Counted from the first letter of the stretch, positions 26,801-36,282 are shown. The stretch: DNA of 64,000 nt from Thermodesulfobacteriota bacterium (GCA_034189135.1 JAXHVO010000081.1:1-64000); one strand, 5' to 3'. A program made the numbers and translations. The notes: generated by a model from the sequence alone, not told the origin.

Positions 26801-28780
26801 TTAGTTAATCCCGTATTGTTTAATTTTTCTAAATAGAGTCCTTCGGTTGACGCCTAATATGGAGGCAACTTTGGCCCGGCGCCATTGGTGCTCTCGCAAC
26901 AACCTTTCGATATAAATCTTTTCGAAATTTTTGGCTACCGAACGTAATTCCAGATTCCGGCTGTCTTTAAAAACCGTTGCCTCAGCTTCTGCTGCCGGAT
27001 CTTCAATACCTTCCTGGTTGATATCTAAAAAATCGACCTTTTTCAGAGTGACATAACGGTGAATCTTGTTTTGCAGTTCCCGAACGTTTCCCGGCCAATC
27101 ATATTTTTGCATCGCTGTCATAATTCTTTCCGGAATAGGGGGAATATTCTTGTTTTCTGCATATGTTTGCAGGAAATGGTGGATGAGCAACGGAATGTCT
27201 TTTTTGCGTTCTCTTAGCTGCGGAAGATAGATCGGGATAATATGAATCCGGTAATAAAAATCATCACGGAAGTCACCTTTCCGCACTCCTTCCTTTAAAT
27301 CACTGTTGGTCGCCGCAATAATCCGGAAATCCGGCTTCTTGATTTCCTGGCTTCCTATCGGCATATATCCGCCGCCATCAATCGCCCGCAGCAGTTTCAC
27401 CTGCATGTTTAAATTCAACTCACCCACTTCGTCCATAAAAAGGGTGCCGCCGTTGGCGCTATCCAAATAACCTGGTTTATCGGTATTGGCGCCGGTAAAA
27501 GCACCCTTTCTATAACCGAAAAATTCGCTTTCAATGAGATTATCCGGAATAGCTCCGCAATTGACGGTTACAAAATTCTTTCCGCCACGACCGCTTAAAT
27601 CATGAATCGTTTGGGCCACCAGCTCCTTGCCCGTTCCGGATTCACCGTAAATGATTACATTGGCACTGGAAGACGCTGCCTTGAGAATAGTTTCATAGAT
27701 ATTCTGCATGGCTTTACTTTTACCGATAATATTGCAAAAGTGATTGCTCCCTTTAAAAGTCGATCGGAGTCTTATGTTTTCCTCTCGTAAATGGGCCTCA
27801 CTTATCCGCAGCGCTTCTTCGTTGAGTTTTCGTTCGGTGATATCCACATGCGTTCCCACCATTCGAACCGGAATGTTCTTTTCGTCACGCTCAACCACTT
27901 TGCCCCTTGCCAGTATCCATCTCCAGGTGTCCTGTTTGGTTTTTAAACGGTATTCGACTTCAAAGGCGTCGATTTTCTTTTCCACATACCTGTTGAGCGT
28001 GCTGTCTGTATGATTCACATCTTCAGGGTGAATTAAATTCTTCCAGGTATCAAAACTTTGAGGCAGCTCGTTGGGCTGATAGCCCAACATGGTATAAAAA
28101 CAACGATTGAAATAAGCTTTGTTGGTGATCAGGTCCCAATCCCACAGTGCATCACTGGTGGCTTCCATGGCCAGATCGAGGCGTTTTTTACTTTGTCTCA
28201 GCGATTCTTCAATACGCTTGCGCTCATCAATTTCTTTTCTCAATCTCTGGTTTACCTCGGAAAGTTCAGAGGTTCGCTGCTTGACACGCTGTTCAAGCTC
28301 CTGATGGGCTTTTTCCAGGTCTTTCTTGGCCTGCCTGGCCTGGGTGACATCCCGGTGGATCACTATACTGGTTGTATGCTTCCCCTTCCGGTTCTGCAAG
28401 ATTGCTGTCCTGAGCTGGATTTCCAGGGTTTTTCCCTCTTTGGTTAGGCGCCGGGTTTCAAAAAGAACTTTCTTGCCCTCAAGCGTGCGCTTCCAGGCTT
28501 CCAGGGTTGCTTCCATCTCTTCCGGAGGAACAAAGTCGATCCGGTGACCCAACAACTCGTCCCGTTCCCATCCAAACACCCGAACGAATGCGTCGTTCAC
28601 ATAGGTCGCATTTCCTGCGGAATCGTAGACCACCACAGGGTCCGGAATGGCCCCCAGTAGAGCCCGGTAATGTTTTTCGTTTTCTTTCAGGGCAGCTTCA
28701 GCCTGTCGACGCAGGGCGGTTTCCCGCTCCAGCTCCCTGACCCGAATTTCGAGTTCTTTACAGGTGGGTGCCTTTTTCAT
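26801..28780 (-). CDS. PAS-containing sigma-54-dependent transcriptional activator
   Basis: 659 residues. Order: coiled coil (1-35), PAS domain (about 38-145), coiled coil (150-195), second PAS/PAC domain (about 198-315), AAA+ ATPase (about 340-570), Fis-type helix-turn-helix at the C-terminus (WRRAKVASILGVNRRTLFRK). The ATPase has Walker A GESGTGKELV near 380 and the sigma-54-contacting GAFTGA near 428. There is no receiver domain, so control is probably through ligand or redox sensing by the PAS domains. It is transcribed towards the symporter-prpE unit and most likely activates it. Its own promoter also matches sigma-54, suggesting autoregulation. Confidence 0.93.
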   Translation of the reverse strand: MKKAPTCKELEIRVRELERETALRRQAEAALKENEKHYRALLGAIPDPVVVYDSAGNATYVNDAFVRVFGWERDELLGHRIDFVPPEEMEATLEAWKRTLEGKKVLFETRRLTKEGKTLEIQLRTAILQNRKGKHTTSIVIHRDVTQARQAKKDLEKAHQELEQRVKQRTSELSEVNQRLRKEIDERKRIEESLRQSKKRLDLAMEATSDALWDWDLITNKAYFNRCFYTMLGYQPNELPQSFDTWKNLIHPEDVNHTDSTLNRYVEKKIDAFEVEYRLKTKQDTWRWILARGKVVERDEKNIPVRMVGTHVDITERKLNEEALRISEAHLREENIRLRSTFKGSNHFCNIIGKSKAMQNIYETILKAASSSANVIIYGESGTGKELVAQTIHDLSGRGGKNFVTVNCGAIPDNLIESEFFGYRKGAFTGANTDKPGYLDSANGGTLFMDEVGELNLNMQVKLLRAIDGGGYMPIGSQEIKKPDFRIIAATNSDLKEGVRKGDFRDDFYYRIHIIPIYLPQLRERKKDIPLLIHHFLQTYAENKNIPPIPERIMTAMQKYDWPGNVRELQNKIHRYVTLKKVDFLDINQEGIEDPAAEAEATVFKDSRNLELRSVAKNFEKIYIERLLREHQWRRAKVASILGVNRRTLFRKIKQYGIN

Positions 28781-29187
28781 GGTCTTGCCTTAAATTTTTG
28801 TCGGTTTTTGCGGTCCCTGTTTGTTGATGCGAATCAACTGGTTTTGGTCGGGCAGAGCGGTGACCATATGATACTATTATCAACCCAGGGCATTAATAAT
28901 CTGTTTATTTTAATTTAAAAAAAGCAATAACTGTGCCAAAAATGTCCCATTAAAATGGCAGGAGCAAAATCAACCCTATTTACTGAAAAATCGGTTACTC
29001 TAAATCAATCAGGTCAAGGAACCCCTCCTTATCGCCAGTGTCGGTAAGGAGGGTGAGCAAATTTCCCCTTCATATCTTTTGCGAATCAAATCTTAGCCAT
29101 CGGTCTGGAAAAATAGAACAGGACCTAAGCTTTTAGTTCAGCTCATTTTTTATAAAAAAGGCTCACCGAGAATTGCGGTTAGCCTTT
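28781..29187. other. 407-bp region between the activator gene and queA
   Basis: Holds the second sigma-54 promoter (28924-28938), a 9-bp hairpin CCCTCCTTA/TAAGGAGGG at 29023-29053 with no T run, and the queA terminator (29153-29190). No reading frame with coding character was seen. Confidence 0.55.
28924..28938 (-). promoter_or_regulatory. Sigma-54 promoter of the activator gene
   Basis: On the - strand the sequence is TGGCACAGTTATTGC, again a perfect -24/-12 pair with T following. The half-site TGGGACA (28943-28949 read on the - strand) sits 4 bp upstream of the -24 box. The predicted start near 28912 would give a leader of about 130 nt. Confidence 0.8.
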
Positions 29188-29190
29188 TTA
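29153..29190 (-). terminator. Rho-independent terminator after queA
   Basis: Stem AAAAAGGCT-x-ACCG / CGGT-x-AGCCTTTTT with a 7-nt loop, starting at the queA stop codon and followed by T-rich sequence on the - strand. The run of A on one side and T on the other would let it work in both directions. Confidence 0.8.
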
Positions 29191-30240
29191 CCCTAGATAC
29201 ATGGCATCTCCGTAGCTGTAAAACCGGTATTTGTTCTTTATTGCATCTTTATATGCACAAAGAACATTTTCTTTCCCTGCAAATGCGGATACAAGCATGA
29301 GAAGGGTAGATTTCGGCAAATGAAAATTGGTAATCATTGCATCGACCGCCTTGAAGGTATAGCCCGGATAAATAAAAAGGTTGCATGTGCCGTTGCCGGA
29401 TTGGACTGTGCCTTTTTTACCTGCAGCGAACTCAAGGGTACGCACACAGGTGGTTCCAACCGCAATAATACGACGGCCTTCTTTTTTTGCGTGATTTATT
29501 AAAGCTGCCGTTGGTTCAGGTATAAAAAATCGCTCGGAGTGCATCCGGTGATTTCTAATGTCAGACGATCTTACCGGTAAAAAGGTCCCATAGCCGACAT
29601 GGAGGGTAATTGCCGCAATCTCAACTCCTCTTGATTTTAGCTTTTCAAACAACGCTTTGGTAAAATGAAACCCGGCAGTCGGTGCTGCAATTGCCCCTTT
29701 TTCACAGGCATATACTGTCTGATAGGCTGTTTTGTCATTACATGGCGAAACTTTTTCTTTCCTTTTTATATAAGGAGGAAGCGGAATCTTCCCCATCTTG
29801 TATAACAGGCTTTCAAAGTTACCCCTGTAGTAGAACTTTAAAGAATGAACTCCGTTAAAAAAGCCGGTTACTTCTGCTTTCAAGTCATGGCCAAAAAAAA
29901 TAAAGGCGCCTGTTTTGGTTGGTTTTGACGCATTTATCAGGCATTCACTGGTAAATTTACCGGAGCCTTCTTTTCCTCCGGCATAATCTAAAATCAGAAC
30001 TTCCGCCTTGCCTCCCGTTTCCTTTTGGCCAAGCAGACGGCCTGGAATCACTTCGGTATTGTTTAAAATCAGGACGTCCCCTGGTAAGAGGAATTTATAG
30101 ATCTCGGAAAACTGATGGTGGGACAGATCCCCTGTATTTCGCTTTAAAAAAAGGAGTTTTGATCTATCCCTTTGCTTTACCGGTTGTTGTGCAATAAATT
30201 CCTCGGGAAGATCGTAGTTGTAGTCACTTAAAGAAAACAT
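29188..30240 (-). CDS. queA: S-adenosylmethionine:tRNA ribosyltransferase-isomerase
   Basis: 350 residues. Converts preQ1-modified tRNA to epoxyqueuosine using the ribosyl part of S-adenosylmethionine. It starts FSLSDYNYDLPEEFIAQQP, and has GDVLILNNTEVIPGRLLG, YQTVYACEKGAIAAPTAGFHF, ITLHVGYGTFLPV and the C-terminal MITNFHLPKSTLLMLVSAFAG (written here as overlapping family segments). The ATG at 30240 is preferred over a TTG at 30246. The DUF2065 gene ends 12 bp upstream. Queuosine partner Tgt is encoded about 8 kb away. Confidence 0.95.
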   Translation of the reverse strand: MFSLSDYNYDLPEEFIAQQPVKQRDRSKLLFLKRNTGDLSHHQFSEIYKFLLPGDVLILNNTEVIPGRLLGQKETGGKAEVLILDYAGGKEGSGKFTSECLINASKPTKTGAFIFFGHDLKAEVTGFFNGVHSLKFYYRGNFESLLYKMGKIPLPPYIKRKEKVSPCNDKTAYQTVYACEKGAIAAPTAGFHFTKALFEKLKSRGVEIAAITLHVGYGTFLPVRSSDIRNHRMHSERFFIPEPTAALINHAKKEGRRIIAVGTTCVRTLEFAAGKKGTVQSGNGTCNLFIYPGYTFKAVDAMITNFHLPKSTLLMLVSAFAGKENVLCAYKDAIKNKYRFYSYGDAMYLG

Positions 30241-30252
30241 AATCAACCAGGC

Positions 30253-30438
30253 CTACCTCTTTCCCATGTAAACCAGAAAAAGTCCGGCAATCATAAGCAC
30301 AAAACCAAATTTTCGCATACTGCCGGCAGGCATGTCGAGGAACTTTTTAACCACCAGCTTCATTTTTTCCGGAAAGGCAAAATACGGAAGCCCTTCAACG
30401 ATCATAACCATTCCAACCACGCAAAGAAAAAATTCCAT
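30253..30438 (-). CDS. DUF2065 (YjeT-like) small inner-membrane protein
   Basis: 61 residues with two membrane helices (FFLCVVGMVMIVEGLPYFAF and FGFVLMIAGLFLVYMG) joined by a basic amphipathic loop containing FPEKMK. This is the DUF2065 pattern; in other bacteria the family lies near hflC or queA-type genes. The function is unknown. It ends just before queA on the same strand, so the two are probably co-transcribed. Confidence 0.85.
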   Translation of the reverse strand: MEFFLCVVGMVMIVEGLPYFAFPEKMKLVVKKFLDMPAGSMRKFGFVLMIAGLFLVYMGKR

Positions 30439-30642
30439 AAAATCCTTCTTTCAGCAATCAACGAGTTAAGTTCTCGCTGAAAAATATAAACACCAACACG
30501 AAATGTCTCCGATAATATCAAAAACCACTCTTGAATATTTATACCCTTTTCAGGAAAAGGTTGTCAAAGTCTAATGTTGCCTTTACATATCTTAATTGTA
30601 ATGGTAATTGGTTGAATAATTTAGCAATGGAAAGGAAAAACA

Positions 30643-32076
30643 ATGGAATTTGTGCCTGTAATAGGCTTGGAAGTTCATGCCCAACTTAAAACAAAGACAA
30701 AGATTTTTTGCGGATGCTCAACATCTTTCGGAGCCCCACCCAATACACATACGTGCCCGGTATGTCTTGGGTTGCCCGGAGTCCTCCCTGTTTTAAACAA
30801 AAAGGTGGTTGAATATGCCCTTCGCATGGCCATTGCAACAGACTGTAAGATTGCAGGAAAAAGCAGGTTTGCCCGGAAAAACTATTTTTATCCTGACCTT
30901 CCAAAGGGCTACCAGATATCCCAGTATGAACTTCCCATTGCCGAGTTCGGACATGTTGAGGTTGAGATAAACGGTGAAAAAAAGCGAATTGGTATCACAC
31001 GGATACACATGGAGGAAGATGCCGGTAAGCTGAACCATGATCCAGACAGGCCGGTGAGCATGGTGGATTTTAACCGGACAGGCGTTCCCCTTATCGAAAT
31101 TGTCAGTGAACCCGATATAAGGTCTTCCCAAGAGGCGGGCGCTTATTTGAGGCAACTTAGATCCATTGTGAGATACCTGGATATATGTGACGGAAATCTT
31201 GAGGAGGGAAGCTTCAGGTGTGACGCAAATGTATCGGTGATGCCCGCAGGAAGCAAGATATTCGGAACACGCACAGAACTCAAAAATCTCAATTCTTTCA
31301 AAAATGTTGAAAAAGCAATTTTATACGAAATAGACAGGCAGAAAGAAATATTAATGGAGGATGGTGAGGTTGTCCAGGAGACAAGGCTCTGGGATGCAGT
31401 TAAAAACAGGACAACTTCCATGCGGAGCAAGGAAGAAGCCCACGATTACCGGTACTTCCCCGATCCGGACCTTTTGCCCCTGATGATCGATGCCGGGTGG
31501 GTGGATTCAATAAAAAAAAGCCTTCCTGAATTGCCGGATAAAAAAAAGAAACGATTTATCAAACAATACGACTTGCCTTCTTATGATGCCGGCTTTTTAA
31601 CATCAGGCCGCGATCTTGCAGAGTTTTTTGAGAAATGCGTCAAAATATTTCCCGATTCCAAGCAGGTGAGCAACTGGGTGATGGGCGCCCTTTCAGCCCT
31701 TTTGAATGTACAGGGAAAAACAGTAAGCCAGTCCCCCATTTCTCCTGAGAACCTTGCCGGACTTCTCAGACTGATCGATAGGGGTGTCATCAGTGGCAAG
31801 ATTGCCAAAACCGTGTTTGAAGAAATGGCTCAATCCGGTAAAACTCCAGAAGAAATCGTTGAAAAAAAGGGCCTGGTTCAAGTCACCGATGTTTCCGCCA
31901 TTGAAAAGGTTGTCTCCGATGTGCTTGGGCGATCTCCTGCCGAGGTGAAAGCTTACAAAGGGGGAAAAACTAAACTTCTGGGCTACTTCGTGGGCCAGGT
32001 GATGAAAGAAACCCGGGGTAAGGCAAATCCAAAAATAGTCAATGATTTGCTGAGAAAACTACTCGAAGCCGGTTGA
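30643..32076 (+). CDS. gatB: Asp-tRNA(Asn)/Glu-tRNA(Gln) amidotransferase subunit B
   Basis: 477 residues, full length. Binds and phosphorylates misacylated Glu-tRNA(Gln)/Asp-tRNA(Asn) in the GatCAB complex. Motifs are [35 protein letters not shown] with the zinc cysteines, [48 protein letters not shown] and the C-terminal YqeY-like tail domain ([17 protein letters not shown]). AAAGGA precedes the ATG. gatA and gatC are not in this window. Confidence 0.96.
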   Translation: MEFVPVIGLEVHAQLKTKTKIFCGCSTSFGAPPNTHTCPVCLGLPGVLPVLNKKVVEYALRMAIATDCKIAGKSRFARKNYFYPDLPKGYQISQYELPIAEFGHVEVEINGEKKRIGITRIHMEEDAGKLNHDPDRPVSMVDFNRTGVPLIEIVSEPDIRSSQEAGAYLRQLRSIVRYLDICDGNLEEGSFRCDANVSVMPAGSKIFGTRTELKNLNSFKNVEKAILYEIDRQKEILMEDGEVVQETRLWDAVKNRTTSMRSKEEAHDYRYFPDPDLLPLMIDAGWVDSIKKSLPELPDKKKKRFIKQYDLPSYDAGFLTSGRDLAEFFEKCVKIFPDSKQVSNWVMGALSALLNVQGKTVSQSPISPENLAGLLRLIDRGVISGKIAKTVFEEMAQSGKTPEEIVEKKGLVQVTDVSAIEKVVSDVLGRSPAEVKAYKGGKTKLLGYFVGQVMKETRGKANPKIVNDLLRKLLEAG

Positions 32077-32177
32077 CCAGGGATGAAGCCGCCATTTTGT
32101 GTTATCTCCTGACCGTTTTTTATTCAAGTTGAGCTAACCAAGCCGATATCAAGCTGCCTATAAAGAGTGTTGCTATA

Positions 32178-32208
32178 TTTCCTGATTTAAAATGGAACAT
32201 ACTTATGA
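32178..32208 (-). repeat. MITE family 1, inverted left-arm fragment
   Basis: Reads as a decayed reverse complement of the left terminal repeat: TTTCCTGATTTAAAATGGAA against TTTCCTCATTTAAAACGGAA in intact copies. With the neighbouring full copy it makes a large inverted repeat whose centre is the perfect 12-bp palindrome TACTATATAGTA. Confidence 0.55.
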
Positions 32209-32225
32209 CCACTACTATATAGTAA

Positions 32226-32428
32226 TTCTCAAAAATATGTTCCGTTTTAAATGAGGAAACTGTTTGAGTGAATTAGAAATTGTTAAGAAAGAACTTAAGT
32301 ACAATATTGTTTATTTATTGAAGTAGTTGTCATACCGAAACTAATTATTATAAAGACAGTGAGTTCTTTCTTTACAATTTCTTATAAACGAGTTTTTCAT
32401 CGTTTAAAACGGAATATATTTTTGAGAA
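32226..32428 (+). repeat. MITE family 1, full copy (203 bp)
   Basis: Begins TTCTCAAAAATATGTTCCG and ends CGGAATATATTTTTGAGAA, giving terminal inverted repeats that continue as TTTTAAA and, further in, as a second arm (TTAGAAATTGTTAAGAAAG / CTTTACAATTTCTTATAA). The two arms make up most of the element, so the whole could fold into one long hairpin. There is no coding frame. It matches copies at 1-185, 21933-21975, 32178-32208 and 61098-61180. Confidence 0.85.
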
Positions 32429-32801
32429 ACAGTGTAAACAGATTCTATTTTTCCTGATACATTTACTCTGACCATTTTTGAACAAAGCTGGGAAAAGAGT
32501 CCACGGTTTTCACCTGCCTTTGAGTGAAAGCAGTATATACAAAAGATGCTTGACTGTTAGGGGCAACTGACCTAATTTATGCATGCGTAAAAATATAGAT
32601 ATTCAAACATTGAACTTAAAATAGCTTAACCCATAAAACGTATTGCCAATGGATAAATAGAAGGTTCCATGAACAAGATGCAGCGATTTTTCAAGGACAG
32701 GCCAATACATGTCGTATGCCGAGTGTTTGAGAAACCGATGCCATGCAGCAGATGGAACTTTCTACGATGCCAGCAAACTTGACGGGAGGGAATTTTTTAA
32801 A

Positions 32802-33551
32802 ATGCCATTTTCAATTGCACTGGCCGGAAAGGGAGGTACCGGTAAAACCACCCTTGCAGGCCTTCTGATAAAATACCTGGTAAAAAATGGGAAAACACCC
32901 ATTTTGGCCGTAGATGCCGATTCCAATGCAAATTTTAACGAAGTGCTCGGACTTAAATATGAGCAAACCCTGGGAAATGCCAGGGAAGAAATGAAAAAGG
33001 GAATCGTTCCGGGTGGTATGACCAAAGATGTTTTTATGTCCATGAAACTGGAGCAGGCCATTGTCGAAACAGATGGGTATGATCTCATTGTCATGGGGCA
33101 ACCCGAAGGGCAGGGATGTTATTGTGCTGCCAATACTCTGTTGACAGGATTTCTTGACAGATTAACGGGCAACTACCCATATATTGTAATGGATAACGAA
33201 GCCGGCATGGAACATATAAGCCGACTGACCACCAGCAATGTTGATATTCTTCTCGTTATTTCAGATACATCCAGGCGAGGGATTCAGGCAGCGGTAAGAA
33301 TCAACCAGCTTGCAAAAGACCTCAATATCGGTGTAGGGAAAAGCTATCTTATCATCAACCAGACCAAAAACGGTATTCCCGAGGCTGTTTCAAGCATTCT
33401 CAATGCAGAGGATCTTGAACTGGCAGGGATGATCCCAATGGATAACACCATATATGATTATGATTTAAACGGACAACCCACCATAGAAATGCCGGAAGAT
33501 AATCAATCGGTAAAAGCGGCATTTGAAATATTTGAAAAAATTATCAAATAG
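32802..33551 (+). CDS. CooC-like nickel-insertion/nucleotide-binding ATPase
   Basis: 249 residues from the ATG at 32802, which directly begins the family N-terminus (PFSIALAGKGGTGKTTLAG, deviant Walker A at 9-15). SIMIBI-class ATPase of the CooC/AcsF type, known for maturation of the nickel site of carbon monoxide dehydrogenase/acetyl-CoA synthase. Other motifs are VDADSNANFNEVLG, the Cys-containing GQPEGQGCYCAAN and VMDNEAGMEHISR. The frame is open to 32709, but those residues do not look like the family. CODH genes are not in this window; their presence elsewhere is likely in this kind of organism. Confidence 0.85.
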   Translation: MPFSIALAGKGGTGKTTLAGLLIKYLVKNGKTPILAVDADSNANFNEVLGLKYEQTLGNAREEMKKGIVPGGMTKDVFMSMKLEQAIVETDGYDLIVMGQPEGQGCYCAANTLLTGFLDRLTGNYPYIVMDNEAGMEHISRLTTSNVDILLVISDTSRRGIQAAVRINQLAKDLNIGVGKSYLIINQTKNGIPEAVSSILNAEDLELAGMIPMDNTIYDYDLNGQPTIEMPEDNQSVKAAFEIFEKIIK

Positions 33552-33656
33552 TTTTATAATAATGATGGTTCCAACAATTAGTGATTTTTGGGTGCGCCTT
33601 GTTTTTAGGTTGGGATATGATCCAAGTTTTTTAATTACTCCGGGACAGGAATAGAT

Positions 33657-34607
33657 ATGAAAAAAACAGGCTTCTTATTTGATCGAAGATATATGCTTCA
33701 TGAAACGAGTGATTATCATCCCGAAATACACCAAAGACTTGATGCGATTTATAAAGGGATAAATGATGCCGATCTTCTCCCCAAGCTTACCTTAATAAAT
33801 GGAAGCCGGGCAGACTTAAAATGGGTGGAAGCTGTTCACGATAAAGATTATATTAACAGTTTCCAGGATGCCTGTATGTCCGGGAAAAAAATATTCCGCC
33901 ATCCGGATAACCAGATGTGCTGCGAGACATTTGAGATAGCGCTGCTGGCTGTCGGTGGCATACTTGATGCTGTAGATCTGGTTATGAAAGACGAATTAGA
34001 CAATGCTTTCTGTGCCGTCCGTCCTCCGGGGCACCATGCAGAGAGATCTGAGGCCATGGGGTTTTGCTATTTCAACAACGTGGCGATTGCAGCAAGATAC
34101 CTTCAGTTACAATGGAAAATAACCAATGTGGGAATCGTTGATTTCGATGTTCATCATGGAAACGGCACACAACACATTTTCGAACAGGATCCCAGTGTAT
34201 TTTATTACTCTATCCATGAACATCCGTCATTCGCCTATCCCGGTACAGGCAGGGAATTTGAATACGGCTCAGGCCTGGGGTATGGCTTTACTAAAAATTC
34301 TCCGGTTCTTCCGGGCCAAGGGGATTCGGAATACAAAAAACTGATTAAAAAAGACCTGCTGGCTGATTTTGAAAAATTCAGACCGGAAATCATTCTTGTT
34401 TCGGTGGGCTTTGATGGCCATGTGGACGATGACATGTCCGGCATTAAGCTTTCAACCGAATGGTATTCGTGGGTCATGCAAAAAATTCTGGAAATGTCTG
34501 ACAAATACTCAAACGGAAGGCTTATTACCATACTTGAAGGAGGATATTCGCTCAAACGCCTTCCTGAGCTTGCCAAGAATCATGTTAGTATTTTGTTGGA
34601 TGGCTGA
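33657..34607 (+). CDS. Histone deacetylase family protein (AcuC-like)
   Basis: 316 residues. Zinc amidohydrolase of the deacetylase superfamily. Motifs are RPPGHHAERSEAMGFCYFNN (from 122), VDFDVHHGNGTQHIF (from 161, zinc Asp/His), VSVGFDGHVDDDM (near 249, zinc Asp) and ILEGGYSLKRL (near 296, catalytic Tyr). It is followed about 100 bp later by a CBS-CBS-ACT protein, the same pairing as acuC-acuB in Bacillus subtilis, where AcuC deacetylates acetyl-CoA synthetase. That makes acyl-CoA synthetases such as PrpE plausible targets. Acetylpolyamine hydrolase activity cannot be excluded. Confidence 0.85.
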   Translation: MKKTGFLFDRRYMLHETSDYHPEIHQRLDAIYKGINDADLLPKLTLINGSRADLKWVEAVHDKDYINSFQDACMSGKKIFRHPDNQMCCETFEIALLAVGGILDAVDLVMKDELDNAFCAVRPPGHHAERSEAMGFCYFNNVAIAARYLQLQWKITNVGIVDFDVHHGNGTQHIFEQDPSVFYYSIHEHPSFAYPGTGREFEYGSGLGYGFTKNSPVLPGQGDSEYKKLIKKDLLADFEKFRPEIILVSVGFDGHVDDDMSGIKLSTEWYSWVMQKILEMSDKYSNGRLITILEGGYSLKRLPELAKNHVSILLDG

Positions 34608-34713
34608 TTTGACCAACCTTATAAGAATTGATGAATTGGTAGAAGTACAGAATCACACTAAAACCGTCAACTAAAACACCCGCCATCATTACGAATGGGG
34701 TTTGGAGGATAAA

Positions 34714-35391
34714 ATGTTTGTCGGAAAATCAATGACAAAAAAAGTCATTTCAATCGGCAAAGAGGTTGGCATTTTTGAGGCATATGAAAAAATGTTGCAG
34801 CATAACATCCGGCACCTTCCCGTTGTTGAAGAAAATAATGCTTTAATCGGCATAATAACGGATCGCGATATCCGAAGTGCTCTGCCATATAAGCTTTTTA
34901 AAAAGGATAATTTTGCCAAAGAAAAGGAAAAATTTTCCGATCTTAAAGTAAAAGACGTTATGACAAAAGATCCATTTACAATTTCTCCGTTACATACCAT
35001 TCAAGATGCCCTCTTGCTTATTCAGGAAAAACGGGTGGGCGCTTTTCCTGTTGTTGATGAACAGGGCAAACTGAAAGGTATTCTTTCGGTCCGGGATCTT
35101 CTTCGCACATTCACCAACGTACTGGGAATCGGTCAACCCGGCACCCTGCTGTGTCTTCTGGTGGAAGAAAAGATTGGCCAGCTTAAAAAAATTGTTGGTG
35201 CCATTACCGAAGAGAAGATTTCCATTGGGAGTATCCTGGTAGCCAAATACTGGGAAGAAGGAAAGCGAGCTGTTTTCCCTTATCTTTTGACTCAAAATGT
35301 TGCCCCGGTAAAAAGAAAATTGGAAAAAATGGGCTATCAATTACTTGATCCAATGGAATGGTATATGGATCAGTTGCCAAAAAATGACTGA
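34714..35391 (+). CDS. CBS-CBS-ACT protein (AcuB-like)
   Basis: 225 residues from the ATG at 34714 (GGAGG 5 nt upstream). Two CBS domains: VGKSMTKKVISIGKE...HLPVVEENNALIGIITDRDI and VKDVMTKDPFTISPL...AFPVVDEQGKLKGILSVRDL, followed by an ACT-like domain (GTLLCLLVEEKIGQLKKIVG to about 215). CBS pairs usually bind adenine nucleotides; ACT domains bind small ligands. The same architecture is found in AcuB, and the upstream gene is AcuC-like. Likely a nucleotide-sensing partner in acyl-CoA metabolism control; the biochemical role of AcuB itself is not settled. Confidence 0.82.
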   Translation: MFVGKSMTKKVISIGKEVGIFEAYEKMLQHNIRHLPVVEENNALIGIITDRDIRSALPYKLFKKDNFAKEKEKFSDLKVKDVMTKDPFTISPLHTIQDALLLIQEKRVGAFPVVDEQGKLKGILSVRDLLRTFTNVLGIGQPGTLLCLLVEEKIGQLKKIVGAITEEKISIGSILVAKYWEEGKRAVFPYLLTQNVAPVKRKLEKMGYQLLDPMEWYMDQLPKND

Positions 35392-36253
35392 AACACGATA
35401 CAGATTGAGCCGCGCCGATAACTATCTGAATATACCATATAAAGATCTGTATATATACTATCTTAAAGGACATTTAACCTCTGATAGCAAATTTTTTTAT
35501 AAAGACTTTATTGGCAACTGGGAAGAGGATGAATTTTCCTTTCTTTTTTTTTCCCGGCCGTCAAAAAAGAAGGTGGAAGATCTTTTACATGCTCAGCCGC
35601 AATTAACCCTGCTTGATCATTATCATATGACCTATGATGATTGGCATGGTGAAAAACTTGCTCCTTTCAGAGCAGGGAGGTTCTTCATCACGCATCCATG
35701 GGATAAAATAGGGGACAACTTAGATGCGGGAATGAATGGACTTCACATCACACTAGATCCTGGTGTGGTGTTCGGCACAGGAGCACACGCCACCACTTAC
35801 AACTGTCTAGAGGCTCTTGAACTGGTATTTTCCAATTCAAAAGTGCAATCGGCTTTGGATCTCGGAACAGGAACGGGCGTACTGGCAATTGCCGCTGCCA
35901 GGCTGGGATGCAAAAAAATTTTAGCGGTTGATAAAAATTTACTTGCCGCCAGGACAGCTGAAAAAAATGTTCAGCTAAATAACGCAACAGAAAAGGTGGT
36001 GGTGATTCAAGGATCCGCTGAAATTTTCGTAGACAACCATGCAGATCTTGTGATAGCAAATATCCATTTTGATGTAATGAAAAACCTGCTAAATTCAGAG
36101 GGTTTTTGGTCCAAAAAATGGTTTATCCTGTCAGGACTTTTGCACAGCCAGGCAGAAGAGGCTGCGTACATGCTGGAACAAAAAGGGGCTAAAATAATAA
36201 AAAATTGGGAACGTGACGGTATCTGGCATACTTTTTTCGGAAACATATGCTGA
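35384..36253 (+). CDS. prmA: Ribosomal protein L11 methyltransferase
   Basis: 289 residues from the ATG at 35384, which overlaps the end of the CBS/ACT gene by 8 bp. SAM-dependent methyltransferase that modifies ribosomal protein L11. Motifs are FGTGAHATTYNCLEALE, typical of PrmA; the SAM-binding loop ALDLGTGTGVLAIAAARLG; ILAVDKNLLAARTAEKNVQL; and a substrate-site motif beginning ADLVIANIHFDVM, where PrmA usually has DLVxANI. The N-terminal domain is shorter and less conserved. It is translationally coupled to the upstream gene. Confidence 0.87.
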   Translation: MTETRYRLSRADNYLNIPYKDLYIYYLKGHLTSDSKFFYKDFIGNWEEDEFSFLFFSRPSKKKVEDLLHAQPQLTLLDHYHMTYDDWHGEKLAPFRAGRFFITHPWDKIGDNLDAGMNGLHITLDPGVVFGTGAHATTYNCLEALELVFSNSKVQSALDLGTGTGVLAIAAARLGCKKILAVDKNLLAARTAEKNVQLNNATEKVVVIQGSAEIFVDNHADLVIANIHFDVMKNLLNSEGFWSKKWFILSGLLHSQAEEAAYMLEQKGAKIIKNWERDGIWHTFFGNIC

Positions 36254-36282
36254 ATTTTTAATTCATTCCGAAAGGTTAAGAC

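Larger units (their letters stand above)
32077..32801. other. 725-bp intergenic region with MITE family 1
   Basis: Contains an inverted MITE fragment (32178-32208), the palindrome TACTATATAGTA (about 32212-32223), and the full element 32226-32428. From 32429 to the CooC-like start nothing convincing is seen. A 37-codon frame at 32670-32783 with AGAAGG upstream is too short and unlike known proteins to call. Confidence 0.55.

Noticed and set aside
29023-29053. Hairpin CCCTCCTTA/TAAGGAGGG considered as a terminator
   Set aside because: No T run on either side; the clear queA terminator is at 29153-29190.
32670-32783. 37-codon frame before the CooC-like gene
   Set aside because: Weak ribosome site only, no hydrophobic or family pattern, and no conserved context visible.
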